A DNA stretch of 64,000 bases from Peptococcaceae bacterium (GCA_019420345.1 JAHZHI010000001.1:9942-73941), one strand, 5' to 3'; shown: positions 24,308-33,624, counted from the stretch's first letter. Numbers and translations are program-made. The notes: a model not told the origin generated them from the sequence alone.

Positions 24308-26824
24308 TTATGAGTGAAGATAACGGCCGGTGATGCTTGCAGGGTTGGCGGCAATGTCTTCCGGTGTTCCTGCAGCGACAATCTGACCGCCGTTTTCACC
24401 GCCGCCTGGCCCCATGTCAACGATGTAGTCGGCGTTGGCAATCATGTCCAAATCATGTTCGATGACAATGACCGTCGCTCCCTGGTCGATGAGACGCTGA
24501 AAAATACCGATCAAGGTTTGCACATCCAAGGGATGCAGTCCGATCGTTGGCTCGTCAAACACAAAGACAGCATCTTCCTGCTGACGGCCCATTTCCGCTG
24601 CCAGTTTCAAGCGCTGAGCTTCTCCGCCGGACAGCGCCGGCGTGCCTTCGCCGAGGGTGAGGTAGCCCAGGCCAAGGTCGCTCAAAGTTTGCAGGCGTTC
24701 GTGCACTTTTTTCACATCTTTGGTCGCGGCCAGCGCCTGGTCTACGGTCATGGCCAAAAGATCCGGCAAAGACAGCAGCTGACTGTCCGCCCCGCTGTTT
24801 TTGGCCACGCGTTTGACTTGAAAGGCGTCCTTGCCGTAACGCGACCCATGACAGACGGGACAAACAATTTCCACATCCGGCAAAAACTGCACATCCATGG
24901 TGATTTGTCCAGTGCCGTCGCACTCCTGACAACGCAGTTTGCCAGTGTTATAGGAAAAATCGCCAGCTTTGTACCCCGCTGCCTTTGCCTGCTCCGTCCG
25001 CGCATAAACACGCCGCAAGTCGTCCATGACGTTGCTGTAGGTCGCCACGGTGGAGCGTACGTTGGTTCCGATCGGCGTGGCGTCGATCAAATTGACGCGA
25101 TGCACGCCCTCTGCTTCCACAGTCTTGACATGGTCAGGCATGCTCCCCTGCCCTGCCATGGCCGCCAAAGCCGGCACAAGGCTCTCCAGGATCAGCGTGG
25201 TCTTGCCGGAACCACTCACCCCTGTAACGGCGATCAGGCGCCCTTTCGGCAAATCAAGGCGCAAGGCCTGCACGGTGTGAATAGGTGTGGTCTCCAGATG
25301 AATGGTGCCATGGGCAAACATGTCGGCCTTCGCAGCGCGCATACGCACACACTGCGCCCCTTGGGCCGTCAGAAAAGGCCCAATCAGCGACTGTGGGTTG
25401 GCGGCGACATCTTTCACCGTGCCGCTGCACAAGAGGCTGCCGCCATTGGTGCCTGCGCCAGGGCCAAGCTCAATCAGCCAATCTGCTGCTGCCAGCACCC
25501 GCGCATCGTGATCGACAAGAACCACCGAATTGCCATGCGCCAGCAAATCCTCGACCACGCCCAATAGGCCGTCCACATTGGCCGGATGCAGCCCAATCGA
25601 CGGCTCATCCAGCACATAGAGCACGCCCGTTGTACGATTGCGCACCGCACGCGCCAGCTGCACGCGCTGTCGTTCCCCGGTAGAAAGCGTGTTGGAGGCA
25701 CGGTCCAGGGTCAGGTAGCCAAGTCCCAGATCAAGCAGCCGTTTCGCCGTGTGCAGAAACTGGTCGCAAATCGTCTGCGCCATCTCGCGCATATTCTCCG
25801 GCATTTCCTGCGGCACCTGACGCACCCAGGGCACCAGCGCCTCCAGCGTCATGGCCGAAGCCTCGGCCAGGCTTTTGCCGCACAGCCGCGGTGCGCGCGC
25901 CGCATCACTCAGCCGGGTGCCGCCGCAATCTGGGCAGGTTTCCTGCTTGAGAAACTTTTCAACCCGCTTCATGCCTTTCTCATCCTTCACCTTCGCCAGC
26001 GCGTTTTCCACGGTGTACACCGCGTTGTAATAAGTAAAGTCCAGCTCGCCAGCCTGGTTGCTGTTTTTCGCCTTGTAGAAAATGTGTTTCTTTTCGGCCG
26101 GTCCACGAAAAACAATCTCCCGTTCTTCCGGTGTCAGGTCACAAAACGGCACGTCGGTGCGTACGCCCATAGCACGGCAAACGTCCGTCATCAGCGACCA
26201 CATCAGCGAATTCCATGGTGCCACTGCGCCTTCGTCGATGCTCAGGCTTTCATCAGGCACCAGCGACGCTTCATCCACCGTGCGCACCACGCCTGTGCCG
26301 CCGCAGGTGCGGCAGGCGCCATCGCTGTTGAAAGCTAGGCTTTCTGCGCCAGGCGGCATGAAGGTTTCACCGCAGACAGGACACACCAGATCTTTGCCAA
26401 TGGCGACGTCCGGCGTCGGCGCCAGATAATGACCGTTCGGGCAGCGGTGACTGGCCAGGCGCGAAAACATCAGCCGCAGGCTGTTCAAAAGCTCCGTGGA
26501 AGTGCCAAAGGTGCTGCGAATGCTCGGCACCGCCGGTCGTTGACGCAAAGCCAAGGCAGCCGGCACATTGTCGATGTGATCCAGCTTGGCTTCTGCAGCG
26601 ATGGTCATGCGCCGCCTTGTGTAGGTGGACAGCGATTCCAGGTAACGGCGCGAACCTTCTGCATACAACACGCCCAGCGCCAGCGACGACTTTCCCGAGC
26701 CGCTGACGCCAGCAATGCCGACCAGTTTACCCAGCGGAATGTCAACGTCCAAGCCCTTGAGATTGTGCACGCGGGCACCGCGCACGATGATGTGGTCCGG
26801 CGCGCCATGATGGTTCAATTTCAT
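24308..26824 (-). CDS. UvrA2-type ABC ATPase (UvrA paralogue)
   Basis: 838 residues, about 100 shorter than true UvrA. Two ABC cassettes are present: Walker A GVSGSGKSS (residue 39 on) and GVSGSGKTT (about 535), signatures LSTGERQRVQLAR and LSGGEAQRLKLAAEM, and Walker B VLYVLDEPSIGLHP and VFVFDEPTIGLHP. Zinc cysteines occur as CPVCGETF, CRTCGG, CPDCGG, CQECDG and CPVCHG. The segment after the first Walker A goes quickly to RPAVPSIRSTFGTSTE, so the UvrB-binding domain appears reduced or absent, as in UvrA2 proteins linked to drug tolerance. Its role in DNA repair is uncertain. AAAGGAGGAAGGACT precedes the ATG. Confidence 0.9.
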   Translation of the reverse strand: MKLNHHGAPDHIIVRGARVHNLKGLDVDIPLGKLVGIAGVSGSGKSSLALGVLYAEGSRRYLESLSTYTRRRMTIAAEAKLDHIDNVPAALALRQRPAVPSIRSTFGTSTELLNSLRLMFSRLASHRCPNGHYLAPTPDVAIGKDLVCPVCGETFMPPGAESLAFNSDGACRTCGGTGVVRTVDEASLVPDESLSIDEGAVAPWNSLMWSLMTDVCRAMGVRTDVPFCDLTPEEREIVFRGPAEKKHIFYKAKNSNQAGELDFTYYNAVYTVENALAKVKDEKGMKRVEKFLKQETCPDCGGTRLSDAARAPRLCGKSLAEASAMTLEALVPWVRQVPQEMPENMREMAQTICDQFLHTAKRLLDLGLGYLTLDRASNTLSTGERQRVQLARAVRNRTTGVLYVLDEPSIGLHPANVDGLLGVVEDLLAHGNSVVLVDHDARVLAAADWLIELGPGAGTNGGSLLCSGTVKDVAANPQSLIGPFLTAQGAQCVRMRAAKADMFAHGTIHLETTPIHTVQALRLDLPKGRLIAVTGVSGSGKTTLILESLVPALAAMAGQGSMPDHVKTVEAEGVHRVNLIDATPIGTNVRSTVATYSNVMDDLRRVYARTEQAKAAGYKAGDFSYNTGKLRCQECDGTGQITMDVQFLPDVEIVCPVCHGSRYGKDAFQVKRVAKNSGADSQLLSLPDLLAMTVDQALAATKDVKKVHERLQTLSDLGLGYLTLGEGTPALSGGEAQRLKLAAEMGRQQEDAVFVFDEPTIGLHPLDVQTLIGIFQRLIDQGATVIVIEHDLDMIANADYIVDMGPGGGENGGQIVAAGTPEDIAANPASITGRYLHS

Positions 26825-26860
26825 AGTCCTTCCTCCTTTGCCTTATTGTATCATAACAAA

Positions 26861-26901
26861 ACAAGCCCACACAAAAAAATCACGATGGATTCTGTGTGGG
26901 C
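26861..26901 (-). terminator. Terminator of the rhodanese/barstar/barnase cluster
   Basis: Minus-strand GCCCACACA / TGTGTGGGC stem with a T-rich loop and TTGTTTTG after it, just past the stop at 26909. Confidence 0.75.
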
Positions 26902-26908
26902 CCGTTGT

Positions 26909-27301
26909 TTACGAAGCGACCGTCTCGCCGGTCCAATCGTTGATGCCGCCAAATTCGACCACATTGGTATAACCTTGATCGGCCAGCTTCTGCGCTGCCT
27001 GCTTGCTGCGGTTGCCACTGCGACAGTACACCATAATCAGCTGCGCCTTGTCTGGAAGTTCAGCGATGGCATCGCTTCCAATGGTTTCATTCGGCACATT
27101 GATGGCGCCAGGAATGTGGGCCTCGGCGTATTCTTCCGGCGTGCGCACATCGAGTACGATTTCGTTGTCCTCATCCGCCATCATCTGCGCCGCGGTGCTG
27201 GCGTCCACCTGCGTGTAGCCGTCGGCGTCACTGCTGCTGCAGCCTGCGAGCACGCACACCAGACAGCATGCTGCCAGGATTTTTTTGATTTGTCCGCTCA
27301 T
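26909..27301 (-). CDS. Rhodanese-domain lipoprotein
   Basis: 130 residues. A lipoprotein signal peptide ends in LAGC with Cys21 as the lipidation site. A single rhodanese domain follows (about 30-128), with LDVRTPEEYAEAHIPGAINVP and the active-site loop VYCRSGNRS (Cys93). It is expected to sit outside the membrane and carry sulfur on Cys93. Single-domain extracytoplasmic rhodaneses are common in anaerobes but their substrates are mostly unknown. It starts 4 nt after the barstar stop, so it is cotranscribed with the barnase-barstar pair. Confidence 0.9.
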   Translation of the reverse strand: MSGQIKKILAACCLVCVLAGCSSSDADGYTQVDASTAAQMMADEDNEIVLDVRTPEEYAEAHIPGAINVPNETIGSDAIAELPDKAQLIMVYCRSGNRSKQAAQKLADQGYTNVVEFGGINDWTGETVAS

Positions 27302-27305
27302 GCCT

Positions 27306-27539
27306 TCACGCCTTTCTCAACAAAATCTTGGCAATGGTCACCTGCTGCTTGTGCGGAATCCCTGTGCCGCCGTAAAAAATCGTAAATGTGTAAGCGTCTT
27401 CCGGGAGTTCGCCCATCATATCGTGCAGAGCGTCCAAATTTTTCCCGTAATAAGCAGGGAAATTGAGTTTTTCGGCAATATCCTCATGGAACGCTTCGAC
27501 GTTAGGATATTGGCTGAAATCGATGATCATTTCTTTCAT
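27306..27539 (-). CDS. Barstar-family ribonuclease inhibitor
   Basis: 77 residues. The core NFPAYYGKNLDALHDMM at residues 26-42 matches the barstar segment that plugs the barnase active site; Tyr30, Asp36 and Asp40 correspond to barstar Tyr29, Asp35 and Asp39, while barstar Trp38 is His here. No signal peptide, so it acts in the cytoplasm. Its ATG overlaps the stop of the barnase-like gene by 4 bp (ATGA), ensuring coupled synthesis. It protects the cell from the ribonuclease made just upstream. Confidence 0.92.
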   Translation of the reverse strand: MKEMIIDFSQYPNVEAFHEDIAEKLNFPAYYGKNLDALHDMMGELPEDAYTFTIFYGGTGIPHKQQVTIAKILLRKA

Positions 27540-28006
27540 TCTTCATCATCTCCATACAGGTGTTCAAACGTATTGTAATGGTCTTCGGTGTAGTAAATAT
27601 TGCCATCGTTTGAGTAGACAATGCGTTTGGCATTGCGGTTGCCTGAGACATAATCGATGTCGCACTCGTGGTACTCACGCCCAGGTTCGTCAGGCAGAAT
27701 GCCTTCATAGTTACCAAAGTAATCGCCGCCAATAGACTTGCCTGGTGCCACCTCATCCAAGGTGCCTTCACTTTGCCAGCCGAGCGCCCGTGCTTCGTCT
27801 TTGGTAATATAATTATCCGGTAAATGACCATAAGTGTGCAGGTACAGGGCAACATCTTCTTTTGAGGTGTAGCTGCCGTCTTCAGCAATCGCCGCTGTCG
27901 ACGCCATGCTTCCGCTGCCGCTGTCCGACGGCACACAACCTGTCAGCGTGCCAATCGCCATGACGACGACCAGCAAAAGCGTTAGTAATTTTTTTGTAAA
28001 CGCCAT
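27536..28006 (-). CDS. Barnase-like (guanyl-specific) ribonuclease, predicted lipoprotein
   Basis: 156 residues from the ATG at 28006 (GGCGG 7 nt upstream). Residues 1-24 are a lipoprotein signal ending LTGC (Cys24). A serine-rich linker leads to a barnase domain, about 47-150. All four catalytic residues of barnase have counterparts: Glu114 (REYHECDIDY), Arg124 and Arg128 (GNRNAKRIVY) and His143 (TEDHYNTF). Barnase itself is freely secreted; a lipid anchor is a notable variation. The partner inhibitor is the next gene. Roles could be nutrient RNA breakdown or attack on neighbours. Confidence 0.92.
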   Translation of the reverse strand: MAFTKKLLTLLLVVVMAIGTLTGCVPSDSGSGSMASTAAIAEDGSYTSKEDVALYLHTYGHLPDNYITKDEARALGWQSEGTLDEVAPGKSIGGDYFGNYEGILPDEPGREYHECDIDYVSGNRNAKRIVYSNDGNIYYTEDHYNTFEHLYGDDEE

Positions 28007-28039
28007 TTCCATTCCGCCTTTCTTGCGCCTCTCAAAGCG

Positions 28040-28720
28040 CTACATGATCCCCAATGCACCAATGACCGCGGCAACGAGCAGTCCCGGCAAGGTGTTCACG
28101 GTGTTGATCTCCTTGATGCCTGCCGTCGAAATGCCGATGGCCATAATCATGATGCCACCTGCTGCACTCATGTAGTCTACAACTAAATCCGTCAGCACCG
28201 GGCTCAAAAGTCCCGCCAAAAGCGTCAAACCGCCCTGATAAACGAGAACAATCACCGCCGAAAATGCCACACCAAGGCCCAATGTTGAACCAAGCACGAT
28301 GGCCATAATGCCATCCAACACCGCTTTGGTGAAAATGATACTATAGTTATGATTGAGGCCAGCTTCAAAAGAGCCAACGATCGACATCGCACCAACACAA
28401 AACAATAAACTGGCGCTGACAAATCCTTCTACAAATCGTGCATCCTCGACCTTTGTAAGCGCTTTTACACGCACCCCAAGATGGTCCAGATGCTGGTCCA
28501 AATGACAAAAATGCCCTATGACAGTACCAATGGCAATCGAAAGCACGATCACCATGTCATTCGATACGTTAAGCGCCATGCGCAGCCCAACCACAATAAT
28601 GCAAACACCCAATATCTGCAGCATCAATGTACGGAGTTTGTCTGGAAAACCTCTTTGCAGAACATTTCCCAATAAGGCACAAAGTACCACAACCACCGCA
28701 TTCACCAACGTTGCAATCAT
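28040..28720 (-). CDS. DUF554 family membrane protein
   Basis: 226 residues from the ATG at 28720, preceded by AAAGGAGGATGATGA. Seven or so hydrophobic segments. Signature DUF554 features: a glycine-rich GNVLQRGFPDKL near the start, GTVIGHFCHLD, EGFVSASLLFCVGAMSIVGS and TKAVLDGIMAIVLGSTLGLGVAFSA. DUF554 proteins are thought to be transporters of unknown substrate. It lies 33 nt upstream of the barnase-like gene on the same strand, so they may be cotranscribed. Confidence 0.9.
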   Translation of the reverse strand: MIATLVNAVVVVLCALLGNVLQRGFPDKLRTLMLQILGVCIIVVGLRMALNVSNDMVIVLSIAIGTVIGHFCHLDQHLDHLGVRVKALTKVEDARFVEGFVSASLLFCVGAMSIVGSFEAGLNHNYSIIFTKAVLDGIMAIVLGSTLGLGVAFSAVIVLVYQGGLTLLAGLLSPVLTDLVVDYMSAAGGIMIMAIGISTAGIKEINTVNTLPGLLVAAVIGALGIM

Positions 28721-28780
28721 TTCATCATCCTCCTTTACCTTTAACATTGAGTTATTATAACATAATGAGGAATGGGATAC

Positions 28781-28816
28781 AAAAAAACCGAGATCGTTAT
28801 CGATCTCGGGTTTTTA
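28781..28816 (-). terminator. Terminator of the heat-shock operon
   Basis: CCGAGATCG / CGATCTCGG stem with TTAT loop, flanked by T-runs on both strands, right at the dnaJ stop. Confidence 0.88.
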
Positions 28817-30037
28817 TTAATTGTTCTCTTCTTCGTCGTCTTCATCAGTGAAAAGGTCTTTCATCTTGTCGAAAAACCCTTCTTTTTTCTTGTCTGATTT
28901 TTTCGGCCTCGGGGAAGACTGACCGCCAGGTTTCTTGCCATCATAGCGTTCCAGCGATTCAGAAAGCTTCTGGAACAGTTCACGCTGTTCATCACTCAAG
29001 GTCTTAGGTGTTTCGACGATGACAGTGACGTACTGATCACCTTTGCCATAACCACGCATGCTCTTGACGCCTTTGCCTTTTAAGCGGAAACGTGCGCCGC
29101 TCTGCACACCTGCTGGAATCGTAAATTTAATACGGCCTTCCAGGGTTGGCACTTCGATCTCATCGCCCAACGCGGCTTGTGCAACGTTGATCTTTTGTTC
29201 CATATAGATATCCGTGTCGTCACGTGTAAAGATATCATGTGGACGCACACGAACATAGATGTAAAGATCACCAGCTGGGCCGCCGTTTTCTCCGGCTTCC
29301 CCTTCACCAGCCATGCGCAAACGTGTACCATTGTCAACACCTGCAGGGATGTTCACCTCAAGGGATTTCGATTCGCGTTTGCGGCCGGTGCCGCCACAAT
29401 CTGGGCACTTTTCCTTGATAACTTTACCACGCCCGCCACATTCTGGGCAGGTGGTCTGCGACTGCATGCGGCCAAATGGCGTTTGCTGCATGCTTGTTAC
29501 ACGGCCTGTACCGTGACAACGGCTGCAGGTCTCAGCACTGGTGCCAGGCTTTGCGCCTGATCCACCACAGGTTGTGCAAGTCACCCAACGATCGACGGTT
29601 ATCGTCTTCTTGCAGCCAAAGACAGCTTCTTCAAAAGAAAGCGTAATGTCATAGCGGAGGTCATTGCCTTGGCGCGGGCCATTGGCCTGTGCGCCACCAC
29701 CGCCACCGCCGCCGAAGAACATGTTGAAGATATCACCAAGGTCTCCGAAATCGGCGCCACCGCTGAAGCCGCCACTGAATCCACCGCCGCCGAATCCGCC
29801 AGCACCAAAGTTTGGCGCATCATGACCAAACGTATCATACTGCTGACGTTTTTCAGCGTTGGACAAAACGTCGTAGGCTTCATTGATTTCTTTGAATTTT
29901 GCTTCGGCTTCTTTGTCACCTGGGTTGACATCGGGGTGATATTTACGCGCGAGCTTGCGGAACGCTTTCTTGATGTCCGCATCGCTGGCGTTTTTATCAA
30001 CCCCGAGCACCTCATAGTAATCGCGCTTTTCAGCCAT
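28817..30037 (-). CDS. dnaJ: Chaperone DnaJ (Hsp40)
   Basis: 406 residues. The J domain (1-70) has the HPD motif at 34-36, which stimulates DnaK ATPase. A Gly/Phe-rich stretch (about 75-125) contains long glycine runs. Four CxxCxGxG zinc repeats follow (CTTCGGSG, CSRCHGTG, CPECGGRG, CPDCGGTG), then the substrate-binding C-terminal domains and a lysine- and acid-rich tail longer than usual (about 355-406). The ATG overlaps the dnaK stop by one base. Last gene of the CIRCE operon. Confidence 0.97.
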   Translation of the reverse strand: MAEKRDYYEVLGVDKNASDADIKKAFRKLARKYHPDVNPGDKEAEAKFKEINEAYDVLSNAEKRQQYDTFGHDAPNFGAGGFGGGGFSGGFSGGADFGDLGDIFNMFFGGGGGGGAQANGPRQGNDLRYDITLSFEEAVFGCKKTITVDRWVTCTTCGGSGAKPGTSAETCSRCHGTGRVTSMQQTPFGRMQSQTTCPECGGRGKVIKEKCPDCGGTGRKRESKSLEVNIPAGVDNGTRLRMAGEGEAGENGGPAGDLYIYVRVRPHDIFTRDDTDIYMEQKINVAQAALGDEIEVPTLEGRIKFTIPAGVQSGARFRLKGKGVKSMRGYGKGDQYVTVIVETPKTLSDEQRELFQKLSESLERYDGKKPGGQSSPRPKKSDKKKEGFFDKMKDLFTDEDDEEENN

Positions 30038-31872
30038 TATTTATTGTCGTCCACTTCAGTGAAGTCGGCATCATAGGTCCCGTCGCTGTTTTGACCCTGA
30101 GCCTGCTGTCCCTGTTCTGCCTGCTGTTGCTGAGCAGCCTGGGCATACATTTTTTCGCTTACTTTGTAGATGGCGTTGGTGAGGGCTTCACTCTTTGCCT
30201 TGATGTCTTCAGTGTTGTCGCTTTCGATGACAGCACGGAGATCAGCCTGTGCCTTTTCGATGGCTTCCTTATCAGCAGCATCGACAGCGTCGCCAGCTTC
30301 TTTCAACACTTTTTCGCTCTGGAAGAGGAGCGCGTCGGCGTTGTTCTTCACATCGACTTTTTCTTTCATCTTCTTATCGGCTTCAGCGTTCATTTCAGCA
30401 TCCTTGACCATGCGATCGATTTCTTCATCAGAAAGGCCGCTGTTGGACTGAATGGTGATACGCTGGCTCTTGCCGGTGCCTTTATCCTTAGCGGATACGT
30501 TAACAATACCGTTGGCATCGATATCAAAGGTTACTTCGATTTGTGGGATGCCACGTGGAGCTGGTGGGATATCCATCAGGCTGAAACGACCCAAGGTCTT
30601 GTTGTCCTTCGCCATTTCACGTTCACCCTGGAGAACATGGATGTCGGTAGAAGTCTGGTTATCAGCAGCAGTTGTAAATACCTGGCTGCGGGATACTGGG
30701 ATGGTGGTGTTACGTTCAACGATCTTGGTCATAACGCCGCCGAGAGTTTCAATACCCAAGGACAATGGGGTAACATCCAAGAGGACAACGTCCTTAACTT
30801 CACCAACGAGCACGCCGCCCTGGATAGCAGCACCGATAGCAACGCATTCATCTGGGTTGATGCCCTTGAATGGTTCTTTGCCGGTCAATTTCTTAACAGC
30901 GTCCTGAACAGCAGGGATACGGGTAGAACCACCAACGAGGATGACTTTATCAATATCGTTTGCGGTCAGGCCAGCATCAGAGAGTGCCTGACGGGATGGG
31001 CCCATTGTCTTTTCAACCAAGTCTGCGGTCAGTTCATCAAATTTAGCGCGGCTCAGCGTCAAATCCAAGTGCTGTGGCTGACCATTGCCATCCATGGTGA
31101 TAAATGGCAGGTTGAGGTTAGAAGTGGTAACGGTGGACAGTTCCATCTTTGCCTTTTCAGCAGCTTCTTTCAAACGCTGCATAGCGGTCTTATCAGTGCT
31201 CAGGTCAATACCGGTCTGAGATTTGAATTCAGCAATGGCCCAGTCAATGATCTTCTTATCGAAGTCATCACCACCGAGACGGTTGTTACCGCTGGTAGCC
31301 AATACTTCGAAAATGCCATCGCCAATTTCCAGCAAGGATACATCGAAGGTACCACCACCAAGGTCGAATACGAGGATCTTCTGGTCGGTGTTGTCTTTGT
31401 CAACGCCATAAGCCAATGCTGCTGCAGTTGGTTCGTTGATGATACGCATAACATCCAAGCCAGCGATCTTACCAGCGTCCTTGGTTGCCTGGCGCTGGCT
31501 GTCACTGAAGTATGCAGGAACAGTGATGACAGCCTGGGTAACTGTTTCACCAATGTAAGCTTCTGCATCGGCTTTCAGCTTTTGCAGGATCATAGCAGAA
31601 ATTTCCTGTGGGGTGTACTGCTTGCCGCCCAGGGTTGCCTTGTAGTCAGAGCCCATGTGACGCTTGATACTAGATACTGTATTATCAGGGTTTGTGATTG
31701 CCTGGCGCTTTGCAACCTGGCCAACGAGACGTTCGCCGCTGTTGTTCAAGCCAACAACAGATGGTGTGGTACGATTGCCTTCGCTGTTAGGAATAACAAC
31801 CGCTTCGCCACCTTCCATTACTGCAACACAAGAGTTTGTTGTCCCTAAGTCAATACCAATTACTTTTCCCAT
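30037..31872 (-). CDS. dnaK: Chaperone DnaK (Hsp70)
   Basis: 611 residues. ATPase domain 1 to about 360 with GIDLGTTNSCVAV, the IINEPTAAALAYG segment and DLGGGTFDVS; linker DVTPLSLGIET; substrate-binding domain and helical lid to about 570; the tail is rich in Gln, Gly and Ala and ends in an acidic DADFTEVDDNK, as in bacterial DnaK. It lies between grpE (42 nt) and dnaJ (overlap). Confidence 0.98.
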   Translation of the reverse strand: MGKVIGIDLGTTNSCVAVMEGGEAVVIPNSEGNRTTPSVVGLNNSGERLVGQVAKRQAITNPDNTVSSIKRHMGSDYKATLGGKQYTPQEISAMILQKLKADAEAYIGETVTQAVITVPAYFSDSQRQATKDAGKIAGLDVMRIINEPTAAALAYGVDKDNTDQKILVFDLGGGTFDVSLLEIGDGIFEVLATSGNNRLGGDDFDKKIIDWAIAEFKSQTGIDLSTDKTAMQRLKEAAEKAKMELSTVTTSNLNLPFITMDGNGQPQHLDLTLSRAKFDELTADLVEKTMGPSRQALSDAGLTANDIDKVILVGGSTRIPAVQDAVKKLTGKEPFKGINPDECVAIGAAIQGGVLVGEVKDVVLLDVTPLSLGIETLGGVMTKIVERNTTIPVSRSQVFTTAADNQTSTDIHVLQGEREMAKDNKTLGRFSLMDIPPAPRGIPQIEVTFDIDANGIVNVSAKDKGTGKSQRITIQSNSGLSDEEIDRMVKDAEMNAEADKKMKEKVDVKNNADALLFQSEKVLKEAGDAVDAADKEAIEKAQADLRAVIESDNTEDIKAKSEALTNAIYKVSEKMYAQAAQQQQAEQGQQAQGQNSDGTYDADFTEVDDNK

Positions 31873-31914
31873 GATTGTTTCCTCCTAAAATCTATCTAAT
31901 AAAATGAGAGATGC

Positions 31915-32469
31915 TTATTTATTACCCGTCACTCGGCAAACCGTTGGACGGATGACTTTGTCTTTAAATTTATAGCCTGCACGAAGTTCATCGAAAACAG
32001 TGTTGGCTGGCTGCGATTCATCATCCACAACCATGATCGCTTCATGGAAATTCGGATCGTATTCCTGGCCAATCGCTTCAATGCGTTCCAGCCCAGCTTT
32101 TCCCAAGCAGTCAATAAACTGCTTCTGAACCTTCGCAAACCCTTCTTGATAAGCTGCAAGGTTTTCTTCAGAATCAACCGGTGGATTTTTCAAGGCCAGC
32201 TCAAAGCTGTCCAGCACCGGCAGCAATTCTTTAACGAGGGTCATCGTGCCGTACTTCGCAATGTCTTCTTTTTCACCGGCAGTGCGGCGCTTAAAGTTGT
32301 CAAAATCAGCCAGCAAACGCAGATAACGTTTGTTCAATTCTTCATAAGCACTGTCTTCTGCTGGTGCAGATTCTTCTGCTTGTTCTTCTTTTTCTTCCAT
32401 TTCGGTTTCAGTTTCCGGCGCCTCAACGTTTTCCGTCTGCGGTTCCTTGGACTGTTCTTGTTCTGTCAT
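31915..32469 (-). CDS. grpE: Nucleotide exchange factor GrpE
   Basis: 184 residues from the ATG at 32469 with AAGGAGTG upstream; a start 3 codons earlier would lack proper spacing. A glutamate-rich N-terminal region (about 1-55) leads into the coiled coil and the head domain with YDPNFHEAIM and the late VIRPTVCRVTGN. It releases ADP from DnaK. It lies 15 nt downstream of hrcA. Confidence 0.96.
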   Translation of the reverse strand: MTEQEQSKEPQTENVEAPETETEMEEKEEQAEESAPAEDSAYEELNKRYLRLLADFDNFKRRTAGEKEDIAKYGTMTLVKELLPVLDSFELALKNPPVDSEENLAAYQEGFAKVQKQFIDCLGKAGLERIEAIGQEYDPNFHEAIMVVDDESQPANTVFDELRAGYKFKDKVIRPTVCRVTGNK

Positions 32470-32484
32470 GCACAGCACTCCTTA

Positions 32485-33609
32485 CTAATATTTTCTCTTA
32501 AATATTGCCAGCTCCGAACATCTCGCCCACTCACCGTCATGTGCGACAACGGTTGATAGCGCATTTTTTCGGGCATCATTTTTTTCCAGTCGTGTAAAAA
32601 GTTGTTCAAAACCGCTTAACACTGCTTCAACCATCGCCACGCATTCAATGTAATTCATGCGTTTTGGCCCAATCAATGCTAAGTGGCCAACATTTTTGCC
32701 AATGCTATAATTGCCGACAACCATGCTGCAGCCATTGATCTCTTTGGAAGAGTTTTCATCGCCAATGCGAACGGTAATGCCCTTCTCCGGCAGATTCACA
32801 AAAAATCCTGCGACGTCATCTTCATTGCCAAAGGCCATCAACAGCGGACGAAGCATTTGAATATCCTGAAACTCTGGAAACGACAAGACATTCAATGCAC
32901 CTTCAACCATGACTTGCTTTTGCTGACGTCTGCTGAGGATATCATTAAGAATATCCAAGAGATCGTGAACAAACATGGAAGCGGTTCCCATCTGATCGAT
33001 CAAAAATTCAATCAGTGGACGATGCCAATGGGCAACGGACAGTCCTCGCAAATAATGACTGAGTACGCCATTGACCATGTTGAGCTCTTTTCGCCCAAAG
33101 CCTTTCGGCAGATCAATCAAACGCTGTTCTACCCGCTCATCATCTGTAACGACAACCATCAAACCACGCTCTGGCATCAAATAAATCAGCTCAAGCATGC
33201 TCAGCAGCGGCTTGGTTACTTCCGCCTCTGGAATAACCAGCATGGCGGTATAGCCTGTCACATCGGCCATTCGTTTCAAAATAGCATGCATGCGTTCATT
33301 ATCCATGCTCGCCTGAGAGCGAATATAAGCATTGAGCTGCTTTTCTTCTGTATAAGAACGCCGTGTGCGAAACATCAGCCGATCAACATAATAGCGGTAG
33401 CCAATATCTGTTGGAATACGTCCGGCCGACGTATGTGGCTGAACGATATACCCCATTTCTTCGAGATCGCTCATTTCATTGCGAATGGTCGCGGAACTAA
33501 AACCAATATCATACTTTTTGGAAATGGTGCGCGATCCCACCGGCTCTGCCGTCTCGATGAAATCTGTGACAATCGCAGCTAGAATTTTTTCTTTGCGTTC
33601 ATCTAACAT
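32485..33609 (-). CDS. hrcA: Heat-inducible transcription repressor HrcA
   Basis: 374 residues, slightly longer than the common 340-350. The N-terminal winged helix has EPVGSRTISKKYDIGFSSAT and NEMSDLEEMGYI. It binds the CIRCE dyad seen just upstream, closing a negative feedback loop with the chaperones it regulates. The C-terminal GAF-like part is about 100-345, with some 25 residues of extra tail. TAAGGAGGCGAGAGC precedes the ATG. Confidence 0.97.
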   Translation of the reverse strand: MLDERKEKILAAIVTDFIETAEPVGSRTISKKYDIGFSSATIRNEMSDLEEMGYIVQPHTSAGRIPTDIGYRYYVDRLMFRTRRSYTEEKQLNAYIRSQASMDNERMHAILKRMADVTGYTAMLVIPEAEVTKPLLSMLELIYLMPERGLMVVVTDDERVEQRLIDLPKGFGRKELNMVNGVLSHYLRGLSVAHWHRPLIEFLIDQMGTASMFVHDLLDILNDILSRRQQKQVMVEGALNVLSFPEFQDIQMLRPLLMAFGNEDDVAGFFVNLPEKGITVRIGDENSSKEINGCSMVVGNYSIGKNVGHLALIGPKRMNYIECVAMVEAVLSGFEQLFTRLEKNDARKNALSTVVAHDGEWARCSELAIFKRKY

Positions 33610-33624
33610 GCTCTCGCCTCCTTA

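Noticed and set aside
24308..26824. Canonical excision repair UvrA
   Set aside because: The protein is about 100 residues too short and lacks the expected UvrB-binding region; labelled UvrA2-type instead.
27306..28006. Barnase/barstar as a classical intracellular toxin-antitoxin module
   Set aside because: The RNase has a lipoprotein signal peptide and the order and overlap fit a secreted enzyme with an immunity protein.
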